Source: Silene latifolia (Eukaryota > Streptophyta > Magnoliopsida > Caryophyllales > Caryophyllaceae). From it: a DNA stretch of 64,000 nucleotides. This document shows positions 44,077 through 56,212 of this stretch, in pieces (the stretch's first letter is position 1; the number at the start of each line of letters is the position of its first letter). The notes beneath the pieces are model-generated. The model was not told where the DNA came from. It saw only the letters and a program-made list of their open reading frames with translations, and searched no databases. The stretch lies in the NCBI RefSeq assembly GCF_048544455.1, contig NC_133536.1:198279325-198343324 (forward strand). Direction: 5' to 3'. Position numbers and translations under genes: made by a program.

Positions 44077-44656
44077 ACCGTGGTGTGCGCGGCTAGGTTA
44101 AATGAGTGATGCTTGGTTATAATTACTTATAAATAGGACTTCACCATTCATGGGTCAAGGCCCAGTTTCATAATTATGTCCTTCCTAGTAGATCTGTTAA
44201 TTAAAATAAAAAAAAAACGTTTTGTAAATCGTAATGACGGGTTTGGAGTTGATGAAGGGAACAAGATTTTGCTTGAAATGGAAAGAATCGACTTCATTAT
44301 AACGGTTATTTTAATTAAATGTAATAAATATTTTATAGGACCATTTTATAAATAAGACTAACGCATTTACAAAAGACCCGACTAAAATAATTAGTATATT
44401 TGTATAAAAATATTTTATTTTAATAAGCTAATATCATATTTGTATAAAAATATTTTATTTGTCTAGTTTTTAAGTTAAAAAAACACGCGACTTAGAAATT
44501 AAAAGGTGAGCTATTTATTTAAAATTAAAAAATTATATGTTAATTTCAAAATTCTGGATGTGTATTTATTTGTTTTATCATTATGAAAAACTTGAGTACT
44601 TAGTTTATAATCTTAGGTTATAAGCTTAATATGCAATTTTTAAATACAAAATATTG
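42635..44656 (-). repeat. Right arm of the giant inverted repeat
   Basis: Complement of 39088-41142. It carries the same landmarks in mirror order: TATATAAA (minus) at 43290-43297, the 81-residue open frame 43753-43508, the (AG)n run 44028-44073 and GGGTCAAGGCCCAG near 44152. It ends at CAAAATATTG, exactly where the duplicated segment beginning GTTCCTAGAGTAG starts. Confidence 0.9.
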
Positions 44657-45149
44657 TTCCTAGAGTAGTCATAAAAACACAATAACCAGATGTTAAAGAG
44701 GACTAATAATATAAACCAAACTGGACAAATAATCTAATAACAGCAACTATAAACCTTAGCTTGTAATGCGAAATAATTAAAAGATCAGAAAGTAACAAAA
44801 CAAAAACATTAAATTACCACAAGAATAATACAAGTACTATAGGAAATAATAATAAAAAAAATCAAACGGTCATCAAAGGTACAACCTAACCTATTCAATT
44901 GATTTATCACAATTATTCAAAAAAAAAAAAATCAAGAAAACTAACAATCAGAAAAAAAAAAAATCTTAAACAGATGCATACCAAATTACCGTAACAATGA
45001 ATTACCTAATGCAAAATTGAATAACCTATACAGAAAATAATAACACAACCAAGAAAGTCATAAAAACAAGAGTAGTAGAATAACAATAACGAATCACAAT
45101 TATTGAATAATATCAGGAAAACTAGGTAAATAAACGATCATAAAAAAAA

Positions 45150-45875
45150 TTGCTCACCTCATGGGTACTTTCAGGTCAGCTTATGTTAATGACAAGTGGA
45201 TTGGTACCATTAAAGACTACAGTGTGAAAGAGGGGTATATGTGGCTCAGGCCTTCCCTTCCTCAAGCTCACTGGTGGAGGGTTTGTTGGAATAATCTGAA
45301 CATTCCTAAAACTTCCTTTATTTACTGGGCAATGATTCAAAATAGGCTGTTTACCCGTGACAGAATGAATAGAATGGGGTGTCATCAGGGTCTGAGCTGT
45401 TACATCTGTGCAGGAGCTGATGAGACCCATCTCCACCTTTTCTTTGACTGCCCTTTTAGTACCAGATGTGTTCAGATTTTGCAGTCTTACCTTGGTAGTC
45501 ACTTTGATCCCAGGAAGCTTACTCAGTGGTATAGATGTGGAAGAAGGCTTAGTCTGCTGGTCAGGAAGTATGTTACCAGTTGTCACATTAAACTGGTTCA
45601 TTCTATTTGGCAGGCCAGAAGTAAAGCTCGGTTATTTGATCAGGTTATTCACCCAGAATTTCTAGTCAAGCAAATTTTACGAGATATGTCCATCCGATTT
45701 CGGGCCATGAATCAACAGATAGTTCAGAGTAGAGATAAGAGTTGGCTTGATAAGATAGCATCTTTGAGTCTGTAATATTTTTGTTCCCGTTTATGTTCAC
45801 GTTGTATGTAAAACCCCCTGGATGATGTTATTTTTTGTCAATATTAATATACTTACCTTTTACCAAAAAAAAAAA
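45150..45875 (+). mobile_element. 5'-truncated LINE insertion with 18-bp target duplication
   Basis: The insert ends in a poly(A) tract and is flanked by AAACGATCATAAAAAAAA at 45132-45149 and 45876-45893. The other copy of the duplicated segment has this site once (about 50369-50387) with no insert, an empty-site control. Confidence 0.9.
45161..45775 (+). pseudogene. LINE ORF2 C-terminal fragment (zinc-binding RT domain)
   Basis: An open frame of 204 residues from the start of the truncated insert to its natural stop. It contains the plant LINE zf-RVT domain: WWRVCWNNLNIPKTSF, then CYICAGADETHLHLFFDCPF with the Cys/His pattern. No polymerase domain is present, so it is inactive. Related to, but a different family from, the LINE at 57729-62436. 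Confidence 0.85.
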
Positions 45876-46268
45876 AAACGATCATAAAAAAAACCTAAAA
45901 TTTTCACAAAATAAAAAAATCATCCAATAACAAAAATCAAAATCTCAAACATATAAACATTAAATTACAGTAAAAACGATTCACATAATGCAAAAATGAA
46001 TTACCTAATCCGAAAACAGTAATATAATCAAGAAAGTCATAAAACGAGTATACGAGAATCGCAATAACGAATTCGAACTCAAAAGAACTAAAGAAGAATC
46101 AAGAAACTAGACGAACAACATAATAAGAACGAAATTCAAAGACTTAATTTAAAATAAAATTTTAAAAAAGAGAGAAAAATACTGTGAGAAGAAGGTGAAG
46201 TTGTTTAGCGATTATGCAGAGAAGTTGCTTAACGATTATGCAATGAGTGTAAAATTATGAGGTTTGGC

Positions 46269-46276
46269 TATATATA
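46269..46276 (-). promoter_or_regulatory. TATA-like box before duplicated segment copy 1
   Basis: TATATATA on the minus strand about 110 bp upstream of the shared block. The downstream leader is CT-rich (CACCTTCTTCTCAC). Candidate promoter of an unidentified or broken gene. Confidence 0.35.
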
Positions 46277-46399
46277 AAAAATTGATTCCAACAAATTTTT
46301 GACGATTTGGAGGGAAATGAATATCACAGAATTTGAATTAACATATGTTGGGCTTAACCTCATATTTTTACATGTCTAGTCAAGACCAACAAAAAAGGC

Positions 46400-47415
46400 C
46401 CAATGATTAACAACAAAGACCCAATAGTTATATACTTACATGACAAATGCTGGCTGTTAAGTATAATTAATATATGAAATGAGTTTTAAGAAAAAGTAAT
46501 TCAATAAATTTACGAGCAGATATTAATATATAAAAATAAATTATTCATTACAAAAATCAAATGTTACATATAATTTGGGAAGGAATTCTTGTTTGGATAT
46601 AAAATTAATCGACGAAAATAATTTAAAAGTGATATAAAATTTATAAAATGTCACAGAACTGCACAATTTAATTTACAAAACAACTACGAAGAATTAACAT
46701 TTATTTTAAAGGTCAAATCAATAAAAATGAATGATTAAAATATACGAAATAGTGATTTTATCAACCAAAAACGATAAATCAAATATCTTTCGCACTAGAG
46801 AAATATAGAAAGCAAAACTACAATAGACATGGAAAAATAGGATGCAGTAGATGAAAAAGCCAAAAAAAAAAAATGTGAGACTTGAATACTTACAAAATAA
46901 CTCGATGTAGATATCATTTTAGAAATATTCGATTGACCCAATTTGTTTAACTAAATTATCTTCACAGCCATACCAGTCTTCACCTTCTGGTATTATCTTC
47001 TGCGTTCTTCTATTTCATACCCATTTGATTCCATCACTATTTTAACATGTTGATAGCCAACACCGGTTGCTTTGTTGAATCCGGCAAAGAAATTTCAGAT
47101 TTTTGTTGGCTTTTTGTGTAAGAGGAAACCATATTCAAAGGATAAAGACCAGGTCTTTTTGGTTGTTCATCAAGGACAAACATCGATCGATGATGATGAT
47201 AGATAGTAGGTGGATGGATAATGAAGATCTGGTTTTCAGAAAGAAGGTTATAATTTAGAGAAAAGGACGGGTAGAGAGATGTTAGATTTCTCATTTCTGG
47301 TGGGTGGGTGAGTTAGGGTAAGGAATGAGTGGTTACTTTTATACTACTTCATACATGTTGAATGGGTCAAGGCCCAATTTCATATTTATATCAAGTAGCA
47401 TTTTTTTTTAGCAAA
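46400..47415. other. No confident gene
   Basis: A minus-strand frame of 85 residues at 47294-47037 (MRNLTSLYPSFSL...) is the only sizeable one. The bases near 47356-47390 (GGGTCAAGGCCCAATTTCATA) resemble 44150-44176 of the inverted-repeat arm, so part of this is a diverged copy of that repeat. Confidence 0.4.
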
Positions 47416-47424
47416 AACAAATAA

Positions 47425-47968
47425 CGGAAAATTCACGTGGTACCCTTAAACTTTGTCATTTTGTACGTGGTACCCAACTTTTTAAGTTTGTGCACATGTT
47501 ATCCTTGAGATTTGATTTTGAAGCACAACGTACCCTTTTTATCGTTTTTAAAATTTTCAATTGAGTATAAATCATAGACCAAAAATCGGAATTGACTAAT
47601 TTTTTTTTCTCAAATTGATTACCTCTTCGCGATCTATATATTGATAAAATGAAAATGGTCATTCGGAAATGTAAGATCGAAAATATGGTTGATTTGAGAT
47701 TTTCGTTTAAAAAAACCCTATAAAATGTCAGTCGACAATTTTTTTTTTCTCAAATCGTAGATTATGAGGAGATAATCATTTTAGGAAAAAAAATTGTTCG
47801 ATTCTGAATTCCGGTCTAGGAGTTATGCGTAACTGAGTTTTTTTATAGCGACAAAAAGGGCATGTTGTACATGAAAATCAAACATGGAGGGTATCATGTA
47901 CATAAACTTAAAAAGTTGGGTACCACGTGCAAAATGGCAAAATTCAAGGCTACCACGTGAATTTTCCG
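47425..47968. mobile_element. Mutator-type MITE, 544 bp, long inverted ends
   Basis: AACAAATAA at 47416-47424 and 47969-47977 is a perfect 9-bp target duplication. The ends are inverted over at least 75 bp (CGGAAAATTCACGTGGTA..., twice holding ACGTGGTACCC). The interior also contains a weaker inverted repeat. Nine-base duplications with long ends indicate Mutator; no transposase. Confidence 0.88.
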
Positions 47969-47977
47969 AACAAATAA

Positions 47978-49690
47978 ACCCATATATTTACTAAATGAAT
48001 AAGCGAAATTCTAAATTTTTCCGCCTAAACATATTTCCTAAAATAAAGTTTAGTTATTTTTAGCATATTCTATAAGTAGGTGGGCTATAATACAAATATA
48101 GTCTTTTAGATTTATATATTTATGTGTAGTATTTTACATTCTACACAAAATTACCTCTAATCTTTTTATAATATAAAAAGAAATTCTTTTTTTTTTATTT
48201 AAAGAATCGTACGAAAAAAATTTATTAATTGCTATGATAAAAAGTTGCGGCTAAAAATATACTTCTTATCAGTAAAATTTTATAAAACAACACCATTAAT
48301 CTTTCGGTAATAGGAAAAACTTTCATTGAAATACTCATTTTATGGTTAATAAGATTGTGGCTAGTTACCTTTACTTTCACCAGCGGTATGAGCAAACACA
48401 TAGTACATATAGGGTGGATCCTCAATAAAAAAAATACTCAGTCACAAAAAGAAAGGTTATATACACCAAAAGATAAAACATATAATATGGTAGAAAGCTA
48501 TTCTACTCTATAATCCCCCCCCCCCCCCCCCCAATTTCATTATATAATATATTGTATAGTATTTGGTTGAACGAACACCATAATCACCAGCGAACATATA
48601 CATACATAGGCAAACAGACAACGCGGTAAATGAAATAAAAAACCACAACTTCATATTTATTAACTGCTCGTGCAACCTTAAAAGTGCCACAGAAAATCCA
48701 TACATGTATAAAAGGTATCAAGTAAGCTACAGTACTACACCCAGGTAAAGATCCAAGGAATCAAATGACAATAAAAATTCCAACTCATGCCTTAAAACAA
48801 TAAACAAGTGGGTAAAGGCTAGGCCAGAATATTATATTATAGACAGACACTATCCGTCAACAACTATAGAAGGAAATCATTCCTCTGACAAATGAAAGTG
48901 GGTAGTGCAAGTGAGTGGGAAATGGATACTCCCACTTGCGCTACCCATTTTTATTTGTGAGAGGGACACTATCCGGTTATAGCTACAGACGAATAGTGTC
49001 CATCTATAATAAGACGGACTGATTATTAAAAGAGACCTCTCTCAACATATCACATGAATACACCAAATTAAGCACTGCCATATACATCAACTACTAATAG
49101 AGTCACAAAGTATACTAGTACCTTTCACCACTATCGGTACACAAAACACAAGCACAAATACTATAAAAAAGAATCTTTGCTCAGGTGCTTTTTCAACTGC
49201 ACTATACCTATCATGCCTCTATTACCCATACTATAAGTGCATTAAAATTTAATATCATATATAATATAGATCTTCCTGAAGCATAAATACGAAGAGAAAG
49301 TTTCGCAAATTAAGCACAATGTCCTCTACAAGAGAAAATATAAAATAAATGAGTTATAAAACCGTAAGGAAACCATCAAATATTACTGTATGAGAGTAAG
49401 TTTCAAATATACCGTGCTAGCAACAAAAAAACTCCTACAGACCGGTGAACTAGAGGTATGTTTCCACTATCATAGATGAGACAGTCCACTACTTAAGTTC
49501 ATTTGGCACAAGCTACCTCATAAAAGACAGGACTATTCACCCAATTATTGACGACTCAAGACACAAGATCTTAACGACTACTAGAGGTTCTTATGGAAAT
49601 TCTTGATCATTTGAAGCACTCATCCCTGCATTTTACTACATTTTTGCAAGGCACAAACGATATATAAAGAAAATAAATTAAATAAGTGTA
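47978..49690. other. Repeat-rich, no gene recognised
   Basis: Contains an 18-base C run (48515-48532) and a small fold-back element at about 48834-49011. The fold-back has ends GACACTATCCGTC and GACGAATAGTGTC and an inner stem GGTAGTGCAAGTG (48901-48913) / CACTTGCGCTACC (48933-48945). Confidence 0.5.
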
Positions 49691-49695
49691 CATAC

Positions 49696-49782
49696 ATTTG
49701 CATGTCTCTCGGCTGCCTTCGGTGACCCATATGATTTAGAAGTAGAACATATGGTGCAGAGATACAATTTTTTACCAGCCAT
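49696..49782 (-). CDS. Putative short exon with a zinc-finger-like motif
   Basis: From ATG at 49782 the minus strand encodes 29 residues (MAGKKLYLCTICSTSKSYG...AAERHAN) ending at a strong splice donor, GT ATGTAC. The C-x2-C plus a later H resembles half of a C2H2 finger. Its upstream side is the leader-like duplicated segment, copy 2, so this may be the first coding exon of a gene whose promoter was displaced by the Helitron at 50662. The nearest acceptor (near 49630) leads to an early stop, so the gene is probably broken or the exon model incomplete. Low confidence. Confidence 0.25.
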
Positions 49783-49886
49783 TATAAAAAAAACTTACAA
49801 AAATTCGAAACACAGTGAATAAAAAAAAGTTTAGAAACAGCAGTGTAACAAAATGACGATCAATAGTAAAGATTAAGTCATGCTTA

Positions 49887-50662
49887 ATTGTTCCTAAAGT
49901 AGTCAGAAAAACACAATAATCAGATGTTAAAGAGGACTAATAATATAAAACCAAACTGGACAAGTAATCTAATAACAACAAATATAAATCTTGTAATGCG
50001 AAACAATTAAAAGATCAGAAAGTAACAAAACAAAAACAATAAATTACCACAAGAATAATACAAGTACTACAGGAAATAATAAAAAAAAAAATCAAACGGT
50101 CATCAAAGGTAAAACCTAACCTATTCAATTGATTTATCACAATCATTCAAAAAAATCAAGAAAACTAAGTAACAAACAGAAAATAAAAAAAATAAAAATC
50201 TTAAACAGATGCATACTAAATAACCGTAACAACGAATTACCTAATGCAAAAATTGAATAACCTATATAGAAAACAATAACACAACCAAGAAAGTCACAAA
50301 AACAAGAGTAGTAGAATAACAATAACGAATCACAATTATTGAATAAAGTCAGGAAAACTAGGTAAATAAACGATCATAAAAAAAAAACCTAAAAATTTTA
50401 CTAAATAAAAAAATCATCCAATAACAAAAATTAAAATCTCAAACAGATAAACATTGAATTACAGTAAAAACGATTCACATAATGCAAAAATGAATTACCT
50501 AATCCGAAAACAGAATATAATCAAGAAAGTCACAAAACGAGTATACGAGAATCGCAATAACGAATTCGAACTCAAAAGAACTGAAGAAGAATCAAGAAAC
50601 TAGAGGAACAACATAATAAGAACGAAATTCAAAGATTTAATTTAAAATAAAATTTAAAAAAA
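49887..50662. repeat. Duplicated segment, copy 2 (no LINE)
   Basis: Matches 44654-46160 without the LINE. Its right edge is cut by Helitron-like sequence starting GGAGTTTTGATGCTCAC. Confidence 0.88.
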
Positions 50663-51033
50663 GGAGTTTTGATGCTCACATTTACGTGGCATTTTTGGAT
50701 CCTACGTGGCTTTGGCTACGTGGCGTTTATTAGTCATTTTAGGGTAGGCTTTTAATTATTTTATAGATTAAAATATGATTAAGAGATAGGAATAAGAATT
50801 GGGTTGATGAAAGAAAGTAATTAAATATAATAGAGAACATGGGAGGTCCCACATATAGAAACTCATCAACCAATCAGAAGCCAAGAAAAAATTTAGCTTT
50901 TATACTAGTAGATTTTAGAAGGAGATGACTTAATTAATATCGAAATTATCTAAAATATTATTAGTTCTTTATTATAGTATAATAAAACATTCTAAAGAGC
51001 GCACCCGAGCAAATTGCACGGGTTTAAAACTAC
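50662..51033 (+). mobile_element. Helitron-derived cluster
   Basis: Starts at the end of the duplicated block with GGAGTTTTGATGCTCACATT and repeated ACGTGGC motifs, which are shared in complement with 63136-63720. It ends with a hairpin CCCGAGCAA / TTGCACGGG (51003-51022) and TTTAAAACTAC|T, a slightly mutated Helitron 3' end. On the minus strand A|TCTATAAAATAATTAAAA at 50768 looks like a second, opposite Helitron start, so more than one copy may be joined here. Confidence 0.5.
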
Positions 51034-51529
51034 TGACAGAATTAAAGACCACATCATTTTTTCAGTTTATAAAAAGCATACATCGTACATGACCAAAAAT
51101 AACTGCAGCAAAATTTATCCTCACTGTTCTACTTGATTTTTCATGTTAATCTACTGCCACAAAAACAATGCCAATATCTTGGTAAAGTTCATTCGCATAG
51201 GCAGTGAATTAAATCAACTCAATGACAAATTCCGACGAAACCACAATACACACATAGTAAATATATCGACCAAGTAAAATTTAAGGCAACACGCACAAGA
51301 AACAAGAAATGCAACCAGCTATAATTGCAAAATTCTCAATTCATTTCAGTTTGAAGAACATTCACGACAAAAACCATAACCATAACTAACCACAGGTCCA
51401 AAGTTTTAGACGATTAGCTAACAACAATAATCCAGAACCTTCGAAAAAAGTTACACTCAGCATGTTACTCTAGCAAAGTAACAGAATCATGAGGTCAGTG
51501 TTGTCTTGAAATGCGTGCCAAGACCGAAG
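51034..51529. other. No feature recognised
   Basis: Spacer between the Helitron cluster and the copia relic. Confidence 0.35.
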
Positions 51530-54500
51530 TTCAAGGGACCAAAGGAGTTGGTTTCCGAATTTGTAATAGTTTATTAGATTTACTATTTTAGGAAGGCCAT
51601 ACTAGGATTTTATTTTTATGCTTTACATTTTATTTATATGTTGCATGCATCGCTAAATCGCCATAACTAAACATGCATTTTAATCGAGTTAATCGACCGT
51701 GTCAATTACAATTAATGTAGTTCACCGCTTTAGTTCACTTAAAACGTGATAGATAATAAATTGACATGACCTCTCGCTAAATAAACAATTGAGACTTAGC
51801 CTTACCAAAAAGTAGAAACCATGAAAACCTATTTCATGAGGGAGTGCTCTCGGCCACACCGGGGTACAAACCTTGTTACGTAGGGGAAGTGGGTGATAAA
51901 TGTCTATCCACCGAATTTATGTTAATGAAGGGTATTTCGGCACATCGTGCCCTAAGTTGATATGAGTTTGGATCATGGACACATTTATTCGAAATTTGGG
52001 TTGAACTCAACGAAAGTATTCACGACGATTTCCGGATGTGTTTCGGGCTAAAGATAAATATTAATGTAATTTTATCGACCAAGAGTTCTAAAAGTAGAAT
52101 CGATTAAAGAGTTAATCCACCGAGTTATATTAATAAAGGGTGTTTCGGCACACCGTGCCCCAAGTTAATATGAATTTGGATCTTGGAATCATTTATCATA
52201 GTTGGGTAGAGGTCACTATGTAAATGCTTTACTTGTTATTTACAAGTATTAATAAAACGATAAATGTTAAGTTTTCCACTATTCTGTTATCATATTGTTC
52301 TATTTCTTTACCACAATTTATATATGATATCATTTCGATTTTTGATTCAAATCTCCATTAAAACATCGTAACTAAAGACAAAATTTGAATTTTTCTTCTA
52401 AAAACCTCGTATTATCCATTGTAAGGATCTCTTGTGAAGAGTATAGATAAAAGTTATTCGTGATCAAAAGGGTTTTTGATTCTTGACTAACATATCTACT
52501 TACAATGAATTGTTTCTCATATGCTTAATTGAGTTAAGTACTTTGAAACGTTACATCATTTTGGTAACTAGGTTTGTTTGAAATCAAAATTGACCAAAAT
52601 ACCGCAACCACTTCAATGAAATTTTTAATACTAAACAAATGAATTGAAGAGTAGTCTTCACGAAATTCAATTTTGCTTCTCTAAGCAAAGACTCATTGAA
52701 ATGAGTGGGAGCATTCTCTTAAACCGTTAAGAAAAGGACGAAGTTCAAAGAAGTAAAATTAGAATTGATACAAGGTAATGTTAAAAGTAAAGTTATTGAG
52801 AATAACGATACTAAACCTATCAATCCCGACCGATAAAGTTTCCATTGTCTTAATTGTTGGACGCTAGAAAGGAAACTACCCCAAATTATTGAAGAATCAA
52901 CAAGTTAGTTGTGGGACATCTAATGGGACCTTCTTCTTTAAATGTTTATTTGATTGACATAAATTTTGCTAGTACTACTTCGTCAATATTAGAAACCGGT
53001 GGTGGTTTTCATTATTGTATTTGATACATAGGATGATTAGAATATGACGACTAGCAACATTGATATTGAGAGATAGAGTCATTGTGTACTCAATCTAGTT
53101 TTTGGGTTTAGAGTTATACTTAATTGTGACTATTAAGTGCATAAACTCTAAATAAGAATATAAACTTGTTAAGATACAAAAGAGGTTTCACTTTTGTGAC
53201 CCTATACACCATGATTTGATTTATGGCTAGCCCATTATCAAGGTGATTATATTCTAAACCCAATTAGAATGATATATCATGAAGATGATGCAAGACTCAA
53301 ATTGGTAACCCGACATTAAACCTTAGATTCTGGAATGATGAACGCAAAGAGTTATTGAGTACTCTTGAAACCATTAGATCTTATGGTATATGCGTATCTT
53401 GTATTCAAAGCAAGATGTCTCGTGTCTTTTGGTTGAAAAGGAGATCGACGTTGTAAATCATTGATCCAAAATAGGTTGATCATTTTCTTTTACCAACGAT
53501 TTAGGTTGACACTAATGTGTTCATTTAATAAGGTAAATAGAGAAATCTTTGAAGAAGTTCAAAGAGTTCAAAGAATCACGATTTAGTCGTGATGGGATTA
53601 TCAAAGTGAAGACTTTGATATAAGCCAAAGGAAATGTGATATAGTATCACAAATTAATCTCTCTTAGCACGCATTATGGGATAATGTGTGGTTGGATAAA
53701 GAAATCAAACGCTATTCGATATGGTTTGGACTTCAATCAAGTTACTTTGAGTTACTTGATTCTTTTGGGGATTTTATCATTTTGTCTAAATTATTTTTCC
53801 ACTAAATCTAAAACGAATCATATGAGATATGAAATGGTAGGGTACCATGTTTGTAAGTTTTTCAAAATAAACAAATGCTCATTTTTCCTTACTATAATCA
53901 CGAGTACAACGGGTTTGTGGCTCGTGAAGCGGTCTTTCTAGAATACAAGTTTATTTGTAGAAGACAGAGTGGGAGAAATTATTCAAAGAGCCACAAAGAA
54001 TGTTATGTCGCAAGAAACTGGTCTTTCTGCTACATGAGACGTTTTATGTAAGACGTTGTTTCTTTAAAACCTAGGAGTTTAAATTCATCACTTGTTGAAG
54101 ACGATGAATTAGTGTTACTTTTAGAAAGTAAAGAGCTTGCAACTTACTAAGAAATTGTTTGATTCAAGTTGATTACTTCTGGAAAGTAATGAACATTTGA
54201 CTTTCATGAGAGTGTTTAAGTCACAACTCAATACAAGGCTTAGAGCCATGAAAATCCGAAATTAATTCCAAGTGAATTATTAGATATCAAAGCTTGATTG
54301 GTAGCAAAGGGTTTTGCACTAGTTGAAATGCTTAAGTCTAGTTGGATCTTCTTAAGGATTGTGTTTCATTATGATGATATACATATAGCAAGTGAATCTA
54401 TAACCCATTTCTTCAATTAGAAGGAATGTATTCAATACATGTCTTGAGTTTTGTAGATTCTTGCAATCCTAAGATAATGTGAAACTTAAGAGAGGGTCTT

Positions 54501-54625
54501 GAGTAAGACATCAATGAGTTGAAATCAATGATTTGATCATGTGATAACAACTTTTCTCAATAGGTTGAGAAGTTATGTTTATACATGGAGTTTAGTGGGA
54601 GTTACGGTAATTTTAATTAGTCTTA

Positions 54626-54637
54626 TATGTGGATGAC
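54626..54637 (+). pseudogene. RT active-site motif (YVDD) of the decayed copia element
   Basis: TAT GTG GAT GAC, followed in frame by ATA TTG ATC ATT GGG AAT GAT. The surrounding frame is broken by stops within a few dozen codons on either side. Confidence 0.7.
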
Positions 54638-56212
54638 ATATTGATCATTGGGAATGATTTAAGACTTATGAAGTATTATAATACATCTTTAATATTATTA
54701 GCATCAAATAAGAAGTCTTATGTTGATAAGTTTCATGATTAGTTCAATCGAGTTGAACATATTTGATTGATTCCATTTGTTTCCGCTGCCGAATCAATTA
54801 AATAGGAAATGATGTATAACACTTCATATACTTTAAGTATGATGAATTGTTTCAAATCGAATTTAAGTAATAGTTACCAAGTAAGCCATAAAGATTACCC
54901 TTAAGTGCTTGCAGAAGCATTGAGGATGTAAAGCAAAGTGTTTTTGATGCAATTTTGTGTAAGGGTGTTACACAAATGACAATTGACAATTGAGATTGCG
55001 CATGGTTTCCGACAAAACCATAATCAAAACACATTAGGATGGTTAAGATACCATTGTGGCTATGTTATTTAAGAAATATATTTTCTAGAATCGTTCTAGG
55101 CAATAAAGAACAATGAGAAATATTTACAACGGAAATTGAGTACACTTGCAATCATGAGATGTGCAAGAAGGATGAGTCCCGCACACTGTGAAAACAGTGG
55201 GAGCTATTCTAAGGCTAGATGGCCTATGTCTAGATTGGATCTAGACACGTACTCAGAAAGTTTTGTTATGCAAATGTATACATTACAAAGGAAAACGAGT
55301 ATGTAGTAAGGTTTAATGAGGTACAAGAAGTTGATAAAACCTACTAACCAAAGCCTTCTCATGGGCTTAACATGATGAGTCATGTCATATGTCATTTCAA
55401 TTGCATTGAGATGAACAACTACATATAAGATGAAATTGGATTATAAAAATATGAAGTAGTGTTCATATGTGATAATCACATTTGTCGTTCGAGTTTTTAA
55501 ATCTGAAAACTCCTTTTATACTTTGTTACATCTAAACGGGTTGTAGAGACAATTGAACCCCGTTAAAGTGAACACGGATTAGCATTGAATTCGCCCATAG
55601 TCACTTACATGAGGTGACGTCTCGAAGTGACTAGAGTGTGATGCGATTGATGGTAAGTTCAAGTGCCATAGAGTCATGTGAGATGACTAGTCGATCACAT
55701 AGGCAGACTGTTAGGAACACCTTGTCGAGCCTTATGACCGCTTATAGAGTTCTGGCAAATTTATATAGTCTGGTCATGGCGAGAGCTACTATAGTATTCT
55801 AATGAGTCGATTCTTTTGACTAAAGACTGTTCGCCTAAGGTGGCACAATTTCAGTTTAACTTTGATTTATGTTACTACGACCTTCGTAAATGGGGTCAAA
55901 TGGGCATATTTTGGGTTATGATGGCTGTGGCTAGTCGAAGGGAATAGTGCGATAGGAATTGTCCACCCTCTTTTCAGGGTTAAAACAATATCTCAGGGCC
56001 ACTCGAGGAGCAATGAACTGGAAATGCGTGGCCACGCTCGGAAGGTATCTATGGTAGATAATTCCGGTCAATCAGTTATTCTCCAGATCGAGGAAACCAC
56101 TCTCGATATGATCACTTGCAAGTACGACCTGAAAGACACCCTGCATTGAGTGGGAGATAGTAATAGGACAAGAAAATTGGTGACGCACACTTGTCGAGGA
56201 CAAGTGGGAGAT

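Larger units (their letters stand above)
44654..46160. repeat. Duplicated segment, copy 1 (contains a LINE insert)
   Basis: GTTCCTAGAGTAGTCA onward matches 49887-50662 almost base for base, except for the LINE at 45150-45875. Read on the minus strand it looks like the leader and first intron of a plant gene: a TATA-like box at 46269-46276 and pyrimidine-rich leader, but no coding exon is identified. Confidence 0.85.

Noticed and set aside
47037-47294. 85-residue minus-strand frame MRNLTSLYPSF...
   Set aside because: No recognisable domain, no splice or promoter support beyond AT-rich DNA; left as unassigned.
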